A stretch of 64,000 nucleotides of DNA from Hemibagrus wyckioides (GCF_019097595.1 NC_080716.1:11217401-11281400), one strand, 5' to 3'. Positions 50,780 through 63,954 are shown, counted from the stretch's first letter. Made by a program: numbers and translations. The notes: a model not told the origin generated them from the letters alone.

Positions 50780-53700
50780 CTCTGGTCCATACCTTAGCCC
50801 TTTACTTTTTGGAAAAGTGCCTCTCACTCTTCCTTCTTTCTCCCGTGATGTTCTCCCCTTCTGCCATCTAGAGCTTAAATTTCATGAGCCAACTCCTTTC
50901 CTTTCTCACCTGTTCACACTCTGCTTGATAAACACATTAATTTTCACACCTTGGTATGTTCTCACTTCAGAAGATTGCTCTGAAAATAGCTCCTGGGTTC
51001 TTTTCATGAAGTAAATACGACACACTCTCTAGTACACAGTAGAATAGAGGACTCCTCAGATATGTCTGTCACTGAGTCACTACACAGCCTTTCCTATTTC
51101 TGTAAAAGTATATCCAAGCACCTGATCTACCGTTTTTCCAAGCTGTTATTCCTCACCTTTTTATCGTGTGAGTGGGAGCTTGTGAATGTGTTTACTCATT
51201 TATTCCAAGCATACAGTTCAGCTGTTATAAGTTATGGAGTTTGTGTATGTGTGTAAAATGTGTCTTATGAATTTGTGGTGGTGGAAAATTGGATCTGGGA
51301 TTTTTTTTCTATTCTTTTATTCTGTATTTTTTCTTCTGTGGCAAAAAAACACACTGGGCACTTATAGATTTACAGATTAAAGTCTCTCCTTCCTGACCAA
51401 ACTGGCCCTGAAATCTGCTCTTGTTAATGCCAGATATCCGCATTGTCCATGTTCATGTCTCCGTCTTCATCTTACTGCTTTGTGTCGAGATGTGATTTGG
51501 GATTTCTGGGTACTTTTAGTGTAACGTCTCTCTCTTTAGTCTTAATTAGGATGTCACAGCTGTATGAGGCTACGTACAGTCTTACTTGCAACCATATCAC
51601 AGTCAGTTTGCTAATGTTAATGTTTATGTATGCAACAAGATGAGAATGAATTGAGTAAAATTGCAGAGTTAGGAAAGGATGTTGGGTGGGGGCTTAGGGG
51701 GAGCTGCTTAAAGCACACCTCAAAACTGCAGTGAATGTATGTGTGAAAGTGTAAGAGAGAGGGTGTGAGTGTGAAATCAATGTTTGTTTAATTATGCATT
51801 CTCCTGCAGGCTTTGTGACGCAGGAGGGCAGCTTGCAGCTCGGGTGCCTTTGCTTCGACTTTAAAAATGGCCACCAATCTCAGATGGCACGTTAGTGGCC
51901 CTCCAATGCTGCACATCACCTGCTCACACTCTTTCCATTTCACTGGATCACATAACTTTCATTCAGTGGTCACCTGGCCCACTCGATTTTTTGTTTGACT
52001 TCCTGCACCATTTCCTGTTCTTTGTCTTAGCTTCATTATGCCTAGTGTGAGATTGATAGCCGAGTAGAAATCATAGGACACTCACCCCTGAAATTCATCC
52101 TGTGTGTAACGTCTGAGAGCGCCTGAAGCCTTATTTTAGATGAATCTTAAATAAAGAAATCTATTTCTTGTGTAGATAAGTAGTAGATTAGAAAACAATG
52201 GGAACCGCAAAAGAGATCACCAGTAAAAAAAAAAAAAAAAAAAAAATGTCAAAAATAAGGTGTTGTAAGATTTGTATGAATAAATTTTTGTAAACAACAA
52301 CAGTTTGTCTAATCTTTGAAACTTGACAAATTAAATTCATGAATTAAAAAAACAAAGAAGTGAGAAATAATAGCAATTCCAATCATGAAATGAATCATAT
52401 TTATATATATAAAAAAAGCACTTCTGTTGTATCAGGAAGTGTGTATAACCATCTACATTATGCATGTAAAGCATATGGATGGAATTTCTATCTTTACGCT
52501 TTCTCTTTAGAGATAAACGTCTTACACAATATAAAACATACAGCCATTAACATATCTCCCTGTCAGATTTAGATCTTATGAAATACATGAAGAAATAAAC
52601 CTCAACCTGAAGGTACAACAAGGCCATGAACAAACATGCCAGAAAGGTGAATGAAAATAATCAATGAATGAAAAGAATGTTTCAACATTCATAATTCATG
52701 AACCAGCTTGGGATATTTTCTGTATTTCAAATCTGCCAGGAAACCAAAGTGAAGGAGGATACAGGCGGATAGTGTGTCTTGTCGTGTGGTAGTGACAGAC
52801 CACCCAATTATCCCCTGATTAGATATAGTTACTGTAAACTGTCTCTATTTTTTATTGGATTAGGAAGAGTATTACTAAAGACTATATACAATACAAGAGA
52901 TTAATTTCAAATTAAAGCAAACCTACATTGTAAGAAGCTAAATCTAAATCAACTAACTATCATAATTTAATGAATGATTGCTATGCATTTGAATAAAATG
53001 GTTGGGATTTGATTGTGTTCATATCAAGCAAGTGTAAATAAAAAGTGCTAACCTTATCACTAACCCTAATATTAACTCTCATATCTATGTAAGGCAAACA
53101 ATTACAACATAGAACCCAAAGATTATTTATATATTAATCTAACTGAGTATCTACATCTCTGTCTATCTACGTATCTAATCCATCTATCGCTAGCTATATT
53201 TTGTTTTTCAAAATAAACTCTTACATAGCCATTAGCATCACTCTCGACTTCTCTGTATGTGTGCATGTGTGAGAGAGAAAAGGAAGAGAGAGAGACGGAG
53301 AGAAAGGAGGTGTGTTGTCCTGCACATAGACTTCTACAGGTGTAAAGACCCTAGGAGTTCAGGAGAACCTTTTATTGTCTGTCAGATTCGATTAGGGTTA
53401 TTAACACTCATATCACTACATCACAGTGGGAAGAACACATTGAACTTTACCTACCAGCCCACACACACACGCACACACACACAGACACACAGACACACAC
53501 ACACACGAAAATGTATGTATGCAGATCTAACCATGTTTAGTGTTTCATAAACTACACAAAGTATCAGGCAGTATTTCTAAACATTTATTAAATAAAAAAT
53601 GTAATGTCTATGAGTACGTTTTTAATAAGTTTACATCATAGTAGTCGGTGTACACACACACACACACACACAGACACACACACACTTGCACACACATCCA

Positions 53701-54524
53701 ACGAAACTCAATCAGCCCTCGTTGCCAGGCAACGGCTCCAGAAGGACACTGTGTCTCTGGGTGTGGCAGTGATGGACGATGCGCTTATGACCTGATTGGA
53801 TCGAGCCATATGAAATTTTTCCTAAAAAGAACCACACAAAATGAATATTTGTCTGATAAGTTTTGTGAATGTCTAGACTCTTCCTTCCCGTTCCTTCAGT
53901 ATTTCTCCTTTACCCACATGCACACACATACGCGCACACACACACACATGCACACATAGTACAAAGATCATTTTCACTCAATTAACCAGTTTCGCCTCTA
54001 TATAAATCTTTACATGACTAAATTGTGCAAAATTAAGAAATCATGAAATTTATTACACTCCATGTCAAGATAGAAGTTAATCATGATTTAAAATAGCTGT
54101 TGTACACTAGACACTAATTTAAAAAAAAGAAGCTAAATACACTGGAGCTATTTTTGCCACAAGGAGGAAAATCTTAATTTATTGCACAAAATAAAAACAG
54201 CCAGTGAATGTTTAATAGCCATGTTTTCATCATTATAAGAAACTGTAGTGAGATCCTGTTATATGCCACACACACAGGTCTGAGACATGCACACTAACGT
54301 ATGCTCTACAGTAATTAGAAGTATTGGGTTCAGGATGGATACAATAGATTTGATTTAGAAATAATGATGAACAGGTTTGGAAAGGGAATGTGTGGCCTAG
54401 AATTTTGTTGCAATGCATCACTACTTGGTACTTGGTAAAGAAGCTAAGCTAGTAAAACATTAATAATTGAATACAAAAATGAAAAAAATATATACATAAA
54501 ATAATTTTTTATATTTATAATAAA

Positions 54525-54605
<81 letters not shown>

Positions 54606-55700
54606 AATTAAATAAAATAAATTACAAAAATCTCTGCCTCTCTTGGCCCAGGTTCAGCATTGAATTTCTTGTTATGTCACACTCCACAGTGGTGTTTAAA
54701 GGCTTATATAAAATTAGAAACTCGGGGCTTTAAGAATATTTAGCTTTTTAGAAGTATTTCTCTTTTTACCTAGCCTACTAGGTGCAATATATTCTTCTAA
54801 AATCTATCATCAAAGTAAATAGTGAAATCAAACCCACTGCTGATCTCTGCGATGCCCCAAGTACATGTTCACACGCATCTAAAATTTGAAGGTGTTATCT
54901 TCAACCCACTAAAATTCTGTGTAAGGTTATCCAACAGAGGTAAAAACATCTCACACTGAAACGCCTGAATTGAGACCTGAGTGTTTTAATATGTACAAAA
55001 GTGCTATTAAGAATGTATCACCCCTTGAAGGTAGCGATGTCATTGTGTCACCAGGATAACTGACACATGGTCTGACATGCGTGATTCCTCATTAACCTGG
55101 AGTTAAATAAAAAATAATGTGTTACTAATCATAGGGTAGGAGAGAGTAGAAAGCTGACGGGGCTGAAGGAGCAGGTCTCTAGTGGTCAAAAACAACGTGA
55201 GTGGGAATTGTTTAAGCTGTCAGTTAAATTTACGCTGAATTTGACATACACGTATTACTCAAACTAACAAAATTAAGTTCATCAAATATCATGATCATGA
55301 TTGTTTTATTTTCCTATTATACAAATCCATGAAGTGGGCTATTTAGAAAGATTAAAGTAGGCATTAGGGTTTCACTCATGTAGTGGTTATGATATTGTGT
55401 TTGGATTTATCTTGATCCGATGAAAGTGGATCATTAACATTTAGATCATATTTATATCTACACAAATCTAAACAAATCTAATGTTTGCCAACATATAGCA
55501 TGTTTTGCCTGTTTCTACTTTAAAAGTTCATGAAGAACATACATTTTGGAGTCTGTTAAAGAATTCTCCTGGGGACCATGCCCTTCATAAAGGCACAACC
55601 CTCTATCAATAAATCTCTAGTGATGACCCTGGCTATAAAAGATTAAGCCTTAATTAATATTACACATACATTACAGCAAGATTCTTTTCTTCACATATCC
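50780..55700. other. gene-poor stretch
   Basis: Nothing coding is recognised. It holds (CA)n tracts at 53459-53506, 53652-53690 and 53925-53950, a 22-base A run near 52225, and a long (TA)n at 54529-54602. The rest is AT-rich unique-looking DNA. Confidence 0.5.
54529..54602. repeat. TA microsatellite, longest in the window
   Basis: About 37 uninterrupted TA units. Confidence 0.95.
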
Positions 55701-55704
55701 CAGT

Positions 55705-55868
55705 TGAGGAATTTGGGGTCAGAGCACAGGGGCAGCTATGATGCAGCACCCCTGAAGCAGAGAGGGTTAAAGGGCCTTGCTCAATTGCCCAACAGTGCCA
55801 GCTTGGCTTGAACCCTGACTTTCTGAGCAACAACCCAGAGCCTTAACCACTTGAGCTACCACTGCCCA
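55705..55868 (-). repeat. tRNA-derived SINE, minus orientation
   Basis: The reverse complement begins GGGCAGTGGTAGCTCAAGTG GTTAAGG, a tRNA-like box A (55841-55859), and continues to GGGTTCAAGCC, box B (55804-55814), with spacing like a tRNA promoter. The body (GGGCAATTGAGCAAGGCCCT) is that of a repeat common in fish. It is not an intact tRNA gene: the anticodon arm does not fold cleanly. Confidence 0.6.
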
Positions 55869-56517
55869 CACAACCCCTGAAAGCCTTGCAAGAGAAAGCA
55901 TAAGAGCTTGCAAATAAAGGATTTCTTCAGAGGCTCAGCAAAGATACATTTATGAAGCCTATTTTATTTGCTGTCAACATATTACAGTTTGTTGATCCCT
56001 GGTGGTGTTTTTTAAACTGAGTAAAAAAAACAACCTAATATGATTCTCTTTCAAGATTTTCTTCCTTATTTCCTAACCAGGGCTTCAGCAGAGAATGCTA
56101 AGCACTGGAGTCTAAAGACTAAAAGCAGACAGCTTCATATGCTGCATAGCAACATGGTAGAGCTGGACCTTAACATGAATGTAGCTAAGGATGGTCCCAG
56201 AGACCCCAGAGCCATGAAACAACATGGTATACTGGCACTCTGAATGCAAATCCCAGCTGCAGAGGGCACCTTTGCACTGCTAAGCCCTAAAGGGGTACAA
56301 TAACACTGTATAGTAAAACGTGGCAGGCATAACCAATAAACACTGATGCATTTGGCCCCATCTTCTTCTGGTGCACTGACATGCCAAGTATTTGGAAAAC
56401 TGCCCAAGGCCCGAGAATATGAGCACATTAATACTGTTCAGATGTATATTCCTGCATGGTCTTAAGAAGATTTACATGCAATCGATTAGCCTGATCAACC
56501 TGGGTTGGTGTATACAG

Positions 56518-56548
<31 letters not shown>

Positions 56549-57617
56549 TTGTGGAAATCCATGCGCATATATTTGCACACATGCATTGCCCAGGTCATAA
56601 TATATTATCCCAATGTTAAGCATTTGTCAAATCTACAATTTGATTAAAAATGTATACACAAGACCTTTATGCGTCTAATAATTTTCCAATTACTACAACA
56701 GATTAAACATGTCCATACAATTAAAAACGGTCATCTTGAATGAACAACTTAGGGGGGAAAAAAAACCTTAAAATCAGATGACTGCATAATTAATTATTCA
56801 GGTTTGGCTTTTTTGGCATCTGCTATTTGTTACCCCTCTATTTATCATGATGACAATGAGGAGTGTGAGCACAGTGAGTTGTGAGAGCTGCTACGACTCG
56901 TGCGAGGGAAACAGAAATGAGAGAGGACAGAGAGATGTGGATGAAGAGGCGCAGAGACCAGGAGCGAGGTCTCGGTAGACCATTGCTTTATGGCTTCGAG
57001 ACATTCATTTTTAATTTAGACGAAAGGAGAGGAACAAAACAAAAAGATCATTTGTTCTCTATCACCTAGTTCTTTCTCTCCTCCTCCATGTAATCATCAG
57101 CTAAATGAGAACTTAAATCTTTAATGCCTATAGCCATGACTTCTAATGAGTGTGTGTGTGGTCATGTCTTTATATCTTAGTGGGGAGTAAGTATTCCCAC
57201 AGCAGTGTATATCTGTCAATGTTGCAGTAAAAACAAGCAAACAAACTAAAAGAAAGATTCGAAGGACTAGGTTTATGTTTACATTTATGTGTAGTTGTAA
57301 AATTAATCAGCTTCATTAATAACTATGTCAGTAGAAAGTCCTCACAATCTTGGGTGTGTAAAGAAAATGGTGAAACATCCAAGAGCCAGAACATTTTGTT
57401 AACTGTGCGTACCGACTAGTGATAATTCAAGAAGCTGACTTCACAGAACTGTGAATTTTCTAAATTTGGTACAAGGTCCACTTCAGTTATTTTCAGTTCA
57501 TTAATGTTATTGCAACCTAAGCATTAAGCCAGAATAGATGTTGCCTAAAGCCAGCAGCTTTCCTTTTCAGTTAAGCCTTTTGTTTAAATAGTCTCCATAA
57601 GCACCATATGGTGTTAG

Positions 57618-57735
57618 TATCACACACACACACACACACACGGAGTAGTGAAGCAGCAATCATTCATAGGGCTAATTGTTCCTCCCCACATGCTACACTC
57701 CTAGATATAATTAGTGAAACGTCATATAGTGATCG
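57618..57735. repeat. duplicated 100-base segment, copy 1
   Basis: After a (CA)n tract it reads GAGTAGTGAAGCAGCAATCA and continues through CCCCACATGCTACACTCCTA to GATATAATTAGTGAAACGTC. A diverged copy is at 60513-60620, in the same orientation. Confidence 0.7.
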
Positions 57736-59549
57736 TGTGTGTGTGTGTGTGTGTGTTTATTGTACACTGTTAGGGCTTTACAAGAAGGTTTAGTAGAATT
57801 AAGAATGAGTGACTCAGCCTGTCACTAAACTGTACTGGATTTTTTATTTTTTTTTTGCTCCTCAGAGTGTGTTACAGTGTTAAGCTGAATGAGGTAAATG
57901 CAGTATCAATGAATTCAAGTGAAACTCTCTTGGTTCCTACTAAAGCAATTTGCACTTGATTATCGCAGCAGGATTCAGACTGCCAGACTGTTAAGAGCCT
58001 TAAAATAGCAAGAGTCTTATTACGTTTTATCAAGTCTTTACACTCAGATCACAGGAGCTGTGAATTATAGAAGTTCAGTCTTTTTTACTAAGTCATTGAT
58101 TGGATTGGTTTCTGTAGGAGAGATCAGGTTTACTGTACATTAATATATACTGCATTGTCACGTCTGTGTATCAGGTCCTCTAGAATATTCAGACATCGCT
58201 GACAGAAGGTCATAGAACATGAAAGTACGGACCCAAGCGAAGTGGAACAAACAAAGAGCTTTAGTGCAGAAGGATGTAATGTACAGTAGCTGCGGATGAT
58301 TTATTCCACATGTATCCAAAACACAGATGCATTTTAGACAAAGAAAGAGGCACAACTGTTGATTTTTTCTATTTTTTTGCAACAGCAAAAAAAAAAAAAG
58401 AAGATTTTTTTTTAGCAGCTGCCACCATCTGGTCTTTTCCATAAATAAATACGGGTTCTCAGCGCTTTCATCAGTGCTAGCTACAACTGCCTTGGGTAGT
58501 GAAAGTGTTTTCTGCATTTTGACTGATGTGTTTTTTCTCCTTTCTATCACATCTAAATTTATTCCCCACTTTGAGCTGATGTGAGGTCTGTATTAGACTG
58601 GATAGACAGAACAAAGAAAGTGTTGAAGAGCAAGACAAAGAAGGACTGGGGGATAAAAAACGAAAAAAACTAAACAAAAGGTCAAAAGCAAAATTAGGAA
58701 GTGATGATGTCATTCCTTCACACATATACATATCTGAAGCAAAAGGTTGTGCGGATAACGTGTCAAAAGGAAGTTGAAAGACCTGTGTGTCTGCAGGCCT
58801 GAAGAGGGGGTGATGTCACAGTTCTCCTGTTAGACTTTATTTATTGGTTGGCATGGTGCAACATCTAATATGGTCCGAACATTAATACACACATTTACTT
58901 TCTCACTAAAGTTTCTCTCTCTTCTTTATTTTGTCCTTGAGGACGACGGTCCAGATGGTAGCCGTACCTTCTGCCCACTAATTATATTGACCATTTTGTG
59001 CCATTTGTGCTTAGCAAATTCTGCTTATTCTCTTTTTCTCTCGTTCTTACTGAACCTTTAATGGATACAAGTTAAGAAGTCACGGTTCCTGTTGTTAATT
59101 AATAAAATAATTCTTTCATTTCTAAATACAGTGTCAATCTGAGATTAGCAGATTCATCTGTTCAATAAAAATGCTAGAAAAGTACGTAATTCCCATGGGA
59201 ACGCATTACTACACAGATATTCTACTGTATAAATGAGTTTTAATAAGCATATTTTAGGCATGCAATACGGTTCATTTCAACATAAACCTCGCCTGAGCCG
59301 CATACAGTATATTAACATTTATAATTGTAAAATTGTGTCTCAAAACTGGGATAAGATGACAAGCGACCATTTCAAGATCAATGTCAAGGCCTCAGGTGTT
59401 TCTGCAACTTCACTGTCAGAACATTCAAGGTATCTATGCAGTTTGTTTATTGTAGATTTATCCTCCATTTGGTAATCCTTTGTATTTCTTATTTCTTTTC
59501 ATATTTTTCTATTAAACCTAATAAACCTTTGTTGAACATTGACCCTTGT

Positions 59550-60272
59550 TTCATATTATGATCTTGATTGAGCTCAGGTTATAATCTGTAAAAACCGATC
59601 AGCCATAACATTATGAGCAGTGAGAGGTGAAGTGTATAACACTGGTTATCTCCTCATCATGGCACCTGTTAGTGGGTGGGATATATTAGGCAGCAAGTGA
59701 ACATTTTGTCCTCAAAGTTGATGTGTTAGAAGCAGGAAACATGGGCCAGCTAGACTACTAAACTAGACGACTGGATCAGAGCATATCCAAAACTGTAGCT
59801 CTTCTGGGGTGTTCCCGGTCTGCAGTGGCCAATATCTATCAAAAGTATCCTTTAAGACTTGTAAGTCCTATAAGCCCTGTAAATATCCCTAAAGTCCTGT
59901 AACTTACAGGACTTAAAGGATCTGCTGCTAACATCATGGTGCCAGACACCACAGCACACCTTCAGGGATCTAGTGGAGTCCATGCCTCGATGAGTCAGGG
60001 CTGTTTTGGCAGCAAAAGGGGGACCAACACAATATTAGTCAAGTGGTCAAAATGTTATGGCTGATCAGTGTAAATACCCCATTGTCTCTGTTCTTGTAGG
60101 GTTCTCTAATTTCCCACCACTTCAAAAACCTGATTGAAGGTGTGTTGTGAAGCAACATGTACTCTCACATCCAGTGTTCCTGGGACCTTTAACTCCAGAC
60201 CCACTGTGACTCTGACCAGTATAAAATTGGAACTAAAGGTGAATGAATGAATGAATGAATGAATGAATGAAC
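59550..60272 (+). repeat. SINE interrupted by a Tc1-like element
   Basis: The SINE body GATTGAGCTCAGGTTATAAT CTGTA stops at 59590 and resumes at 60073 to end in GACTCTGACCAGTATAAAAT and a (GAAT)n tail at 60241-60271. It is the same family as 63222-63485. The insertion between is the family B element at 59591-60070. Confidence 0.65.
59591..60070 (+). mobile_element. Tc1-like family B copy inserted in a SINE
   Basis: The left end AAAACCGATCAGCCATAACA and right end ATGTTATGGCTGATCAGTG are inverted and each is next to TA (59589-59590, 60071-60072). The middle of the transposase is deleted; TFRDLVESMPR-like C-terminal sequence is still visible near 59960-60020. Confidence 0.8.
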
Positions 60273-60344
60273 ATACATTAAACATACACGGTTGGTTTCT
60301 GGGATTTTCATGCACATCTGTTCCTGAGTTTATACAGAATGGCG

Positions 60345-60500
60345 CTACAAATAAAAACCTTTTGAGGACAGAACTTTGTTGTTGATGAAGGTTAGAGAAA
60401 AATGATCAGACTGATTTGAGATGACAGAAACGTTTGACAACACAACTCACATAACCACGCCTTACAACCATGATAAATAAATGGTGTTAGTACAACAAAA
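60345..60500. mobile_element. MITE family A internal fragment
   Basis: GAGGACAGAACTTTGTTGTT, GATGAAGGTTAGAGAAAAAT GATCAGACTGATTTGAG and CCTTACAACCATGATAAATA match, with changes, 63535-63735. They also match the internal part of the family A elements. No ends are present. Confidence 0.5.
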
Positions 60501-60512
60501 ACTTTGTGTGAA

Positions 60513-60620
60513 ACACACACACACACAGAGTAGTGGGGCAACAATCACTCATAGGTCTAAATGCTCCTCACCACATGCCACACTCCTAGATGTAATTAAA
60601 AAAAAGTCATCTAATAAAAA
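60513..60620. repeat. duplicated 100-base segment, copy 2
   Basis: After a (CA)n tract it reads GAGTAGTGGGGCAACAATCA and continues through CACCACATGCCACACTCCTA to GATGTAATTAAAAAAAAGTC. It is about 85 percent alike by eye to the copy at 57640-57735. Confidence 0.7.
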
Positions 60621-60639
60621 CACATTGCATGTACATCTA

Positions 60640-62640
60640 TCTGGCTTCCATGTGTAACAATCAGTGATTTCCTTGTTTTATTGCATGCTGTTCTTTCTAA
60701 ATTAATTTTAACGGATGCAGTGTTCCCCTCTAAATTACTCCCACAGTTGTAGATGTAGATTAATTAGGTTGGATATCGAAACCTATCTCTGGAAATAAAC
60801 ACTTGTTCATTAGGGGTCTGTACTCTGGTAACATATCAGATGGTTAAGGTGTTTAGGAGTCTGGATGTGTGTGTGTGTGTGTGTGTGTGTGTTTTTAAAA
60901 AAAAAAAAAAGAAAGAAAGAAAGAAAAAAACAAATTAATTCTACTCATGCAACCTTAATTACCATTAAATCAATAAGACAGTTTAGGTTATAGGTAAACA
61001 TCCATGTTTTCTGACCTTGTCTGATCATCCACAAAACACCAATAACTCCACTGACACAAGTAATAGCCAGCAAAGACTTTATTTTGTAATAAGCAATTTA
61101 CATTCAATATAGCATGTGAATTTAAATAAACACTTTGGAGACCTACACATAAATAAGCCGATGCAAAACATTCAACTGCAAGTCACATATAGTACATTTT
61201 TCTTGGTATTGCTACACCTTTATTTTTGCATACAAATTCATTATAATTTCTTTCATTTCTTTTCAGGTCAGTGTAATATAAATGCCCCTAACATTAAATA
61301 ATTAACACCTGTTGAGTTCCTCAGCTTCAGCCTTCCTTTCCATTCAACCGTCTCTCCTGAAATCTCTCTCACTGCTGCTCTTACACTCAGATAGGATGTG
61401 CATGAAAGAAAAAATATTGTAATGAGGATTGTGGTGGACCAGGCAGTGTCCTCCGGGATGACAGGATTGTTTCAGTGAGTGAAGCTTAATTGCATCTCAC
61501 AATCCCAAACAGTAAATGATAGCAAACTAGCAAGGAAACACTGATGGCATTTTAATGGAAGGCAATTAAGTGAATTATAAGTGTGCAACAATACCGAGTC
61601 TCCATATTAAATGCAAATAGCAGTTTCATAATTATGCATAAACTTGAGTATGAATGTGGGAGACAAAAAGAACTGGCAGTAGAGTAGTGGTAATTTGCCT
61701 TAAAATAGTAATGCAACTGTTTTAGATAGCTGCAACAATCTTGAACACTTTTAGGCAGCATTAGAACCTGTGGGATATTTTAAGGAAGCATATAACGCTT
61801 GACATTTTAGAGGTAAAATTATGTATCATGATTTTTATTTATTTATTTTTTTAAATATATTATACAGGAAATCTAGATTCCCAACAAACCAAAATTGATA
61901 GTGGTTCCAGTGATCTGAAATATACTTTAATAGTCAGATGATCAGGGTGTGGTCAAAGCACTGTCTTTATGTTATCTAGTATGTTTCAATTCATAAAATT
62001 ATTTATATATTGGTCAAATAGTTCATCATGTGACTAGGTTAAAGTGGTTTATTATCATTTTGAGTAGCTGAATAGTGACCAGGACTTGTTATGTCTTCAA
62101 TAACTGCAGACAACATGGGGGAAATAGTTGATACGTGAGATCTTAGGATCAGTCTACAGTATGTTTCTTTAATATAAGCAGTATTCTAGCGGACGGTTCA
62201 TCCGGTTGATGATGTTCTTTGGCCATGTTTTGCTGTTTTGATAATTTCCACCACTATAGCAGTAAAGTGAGCAAAGAAAAATGAGGTATTTATTAAGACT
62301 GTAATGAGCTCTTCTGACTTACTGACTTAAGTGCATTATGAATTGACACAAATATTTACAGTTGGAAATTACAAGGCTGCAGTCAAACTCATATGGAAAT
62401 GAATATCTAAACATTAATGAGATAGGAGAATGTTTAACCAGTGCTGTCTGGTTCTTCTCTCTCATTAGTTGCCCCCCTCTCTCTCTCTGCCCCTTTCTCT
62501 CTGTCTGTATTTCTCTACTTCCCCAGACCACAAACTGCATTCATGTCACTGACAAATTGATAGCTAGATGCACTGTTGTTAGATTAAGAAAAGACTTATT
62601 GTAGATAATTAGCATATTATGCTTGAAATCTATACATTAA
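60640..62640. other. gene-free stretch, possibly with conserved non-coding DNA
   Basis: No exon was found. 60640-60830 and 61420-61640 are free of simple repeats and transposon motifs, and hold TAAT/ATTA cores and an octamer ATGCAAAT (61610-61617), as many developmental enhancers do. This is only suggestive. A (TG)n(A)n tract lies at 60866-60912. Confidence 0.2.
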
Positions 62641-62644
62641 TTCA

Positions 62645-63190
62645 ATTCGATTTTATTTGTATAGTGCTTTTAACAATGGACATTGTCTCAAAGCAGCTTT
62701 ACAGAACATAAGAAACAAATAACGTAGTGCAAAAGTCCTAGTTGTTAGACAAAATCATCCCTAGTGAGTAAGCCTGAGGTGACTGTGGCAAGGAAAAACT
62801 CCCTTAGATGGTAAGAGGAAGAAACCTTGAGAGGAAACAGACTCAAAAGGGAACCTCATCCTCATTTGGGTGACACTGGAGAGTGTGATTATAAATTATT
62901 ATAAACACAGAACAGTGTGATTATGAACAATGTCCTTTCTGCAGTCATGTGATGCAGATGCAGCATATGTAGAATGTTAGTGTGTGTATTAATTACAAGT
63001 TGTTGTCATCCTCAAAGTCCACATAGGGTTTTTATCGTTGCTTTGAATACCCAAATCCTCACCAAGCAGAAACCAGCTGGATACCTCAGGATCCTCGCAG
63101 GGTTGGCCTCTTCTCACTGAAGGTCTACTGGAGCTGGCACAATCTCTAGATGCCTCAGGATGGGTAGAAAAAGGGGAACAATTATTCTAA
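62645..63190 (+). repeat. interspersed repeat of unassigned class
   Basis: Starts AATTCGATTTTATTTGTATA GTGCTTTTAACAATGG and includes CAAAGCAGCTTTACAGAACA, GGCAAGGAAAAACTCCC and GAAGAAACCTTGAGAGGAAA. This is a widespread fish repeat I recognise by sequence but cannot classify with certainty. Confidence 0.5.
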
Positions 63191-63221
63191 GAAAATATAT
63201 CGAAAGAGCAGCATGCTGATA

Positions 63222-63485
63222 CAGTGGGCATCATTACTGTCTCACAGCGCTACAGTTCCTGGTCCAATTCAGAGCTCTGGTTACTATTTGTGGAGAGTTT
63301 TGTCTGGTCTCCTATTGTAGGTATGGGTTTCTCTGTTCTTGTGGGGTTCTCTGATTTCCTACCACTTCCCAAAAACCTGCTGGTAGTTGTGTCATGATGC
63401 AGCATTTATTCTCACACTCAGTGTTCCTGAGACCTTTAACTCCAGACCCACTGTGACCCTGACCAGAATAAAGCAGGCACTGAAG
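63222..63485 (+). repeat. tRNA-derived SINE
   Basis: CAGTGGGCATCATTACTGTC TCACAGCGCTACAG (box A region), TTTCTCTGTTCTTGTGGGGT, CCTACCACTTCCCAAAAACC and CCCTGACCAGAATAAAGCAG follow the order of a common fish SINE, ending without a clear tail. Confidence 0.6.
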
Positions 63486-63534
63486 GTGTATGACACTTTA
63501 AACTGCTGGCTCCTTTGATTTTCAGGCAGAACAG

Positions 63535-63735
63535 TCCCTAGATTTTACACAGACATAATAATAAAAAACAAAAACTTTGTGAGCAGCAGTTTTGACGACA
63601 GAACTTTGTCGATGACAGAGGTCAGAGAAGAATGACCAAACTGATTTAAGTTGGCAGAAAGGATACGATAACTTAAACAGACACTCCTTACAACCATGAT
63701 GAGTAAAAAGGCATGTTAGATCATACAACATGTTG
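63535..63735. mobile_element. MITE family A internal fragment
   Basis: GTCAGAGAAGAATGACCAAA CTGATTTAAG, GGCAGAAAGGATACGATAAC and CTCCTTACAACCATGATGAG are internal motifs of family A. It is joined directly to the SINE upstream, as at 60272-60500. Confidence 0.5.
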
Positions 63736-63894
63736 AACTTTCAGGACAACACCAGTACTCTCAGCTAAGAGTAGAACAAATGAAGATTGGGAAAAGGTGA
63801 CCTGGGAGCATTTCACTGCAGACGTTCAAAATGAAAATCTGTGTTAAGAGATGCATGCAACAGCTCCATCACTTGAATTCAAGTAACCTTTGTA

Positions 63895-63954
63895 TTAGTC
63901 TTGTTCACCCTTGATCTCCAGCTTTGGAGGTGGGTCAGCTTTGTTTTCTTGCCC
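63895..63954 (-). CDS. probable last coding exon of an unidentified gene (partial)
   Basis: On the minus strand a very good acceptor (ACTTCTTCTTCTATTCAG, 63955-63972) is followed by 19 codons and a TAA stop: GQENKADPPPKLEIKGEQD. The proline/lysine/glutamate-rich tail and the clean stop look like a real C-terminus. The rest of the gene would lie to the right of the window. I do not recognise the protein. The 3' UTR would then extend into the repeats below 63890. Confidence 0.4.
   Translation of the reverse strand, partial: GQENKADPPPKLEIKGEQD

Noticed and set aside
51814..51830. A terminal exon (GCTTTGTGA) completing the orphan exon at 50658
   Set aside because: TGCAG followed by two codons and a stop fits the phase, but so short a match is expected by chance over a kilobase.
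55804..55868. A functional tRNA gene on the minus strand
   Set aside because: Box A and B are present but the anticodon arm and acceptor stem do not fold, and the body continues as a SINE.
56881..57069. 62-residue Arg/Glu-rich ORF
   Set aside because: Composition follows a GA-rich stretch; no splice sites or recognisable domain.
58158..58550. 130-residue minus-strand ORF
   Set aside because: Poly-Lys/Phe run over an A/T tract, no family motif, no splice context; compatible with chance in AT-rich DNA.
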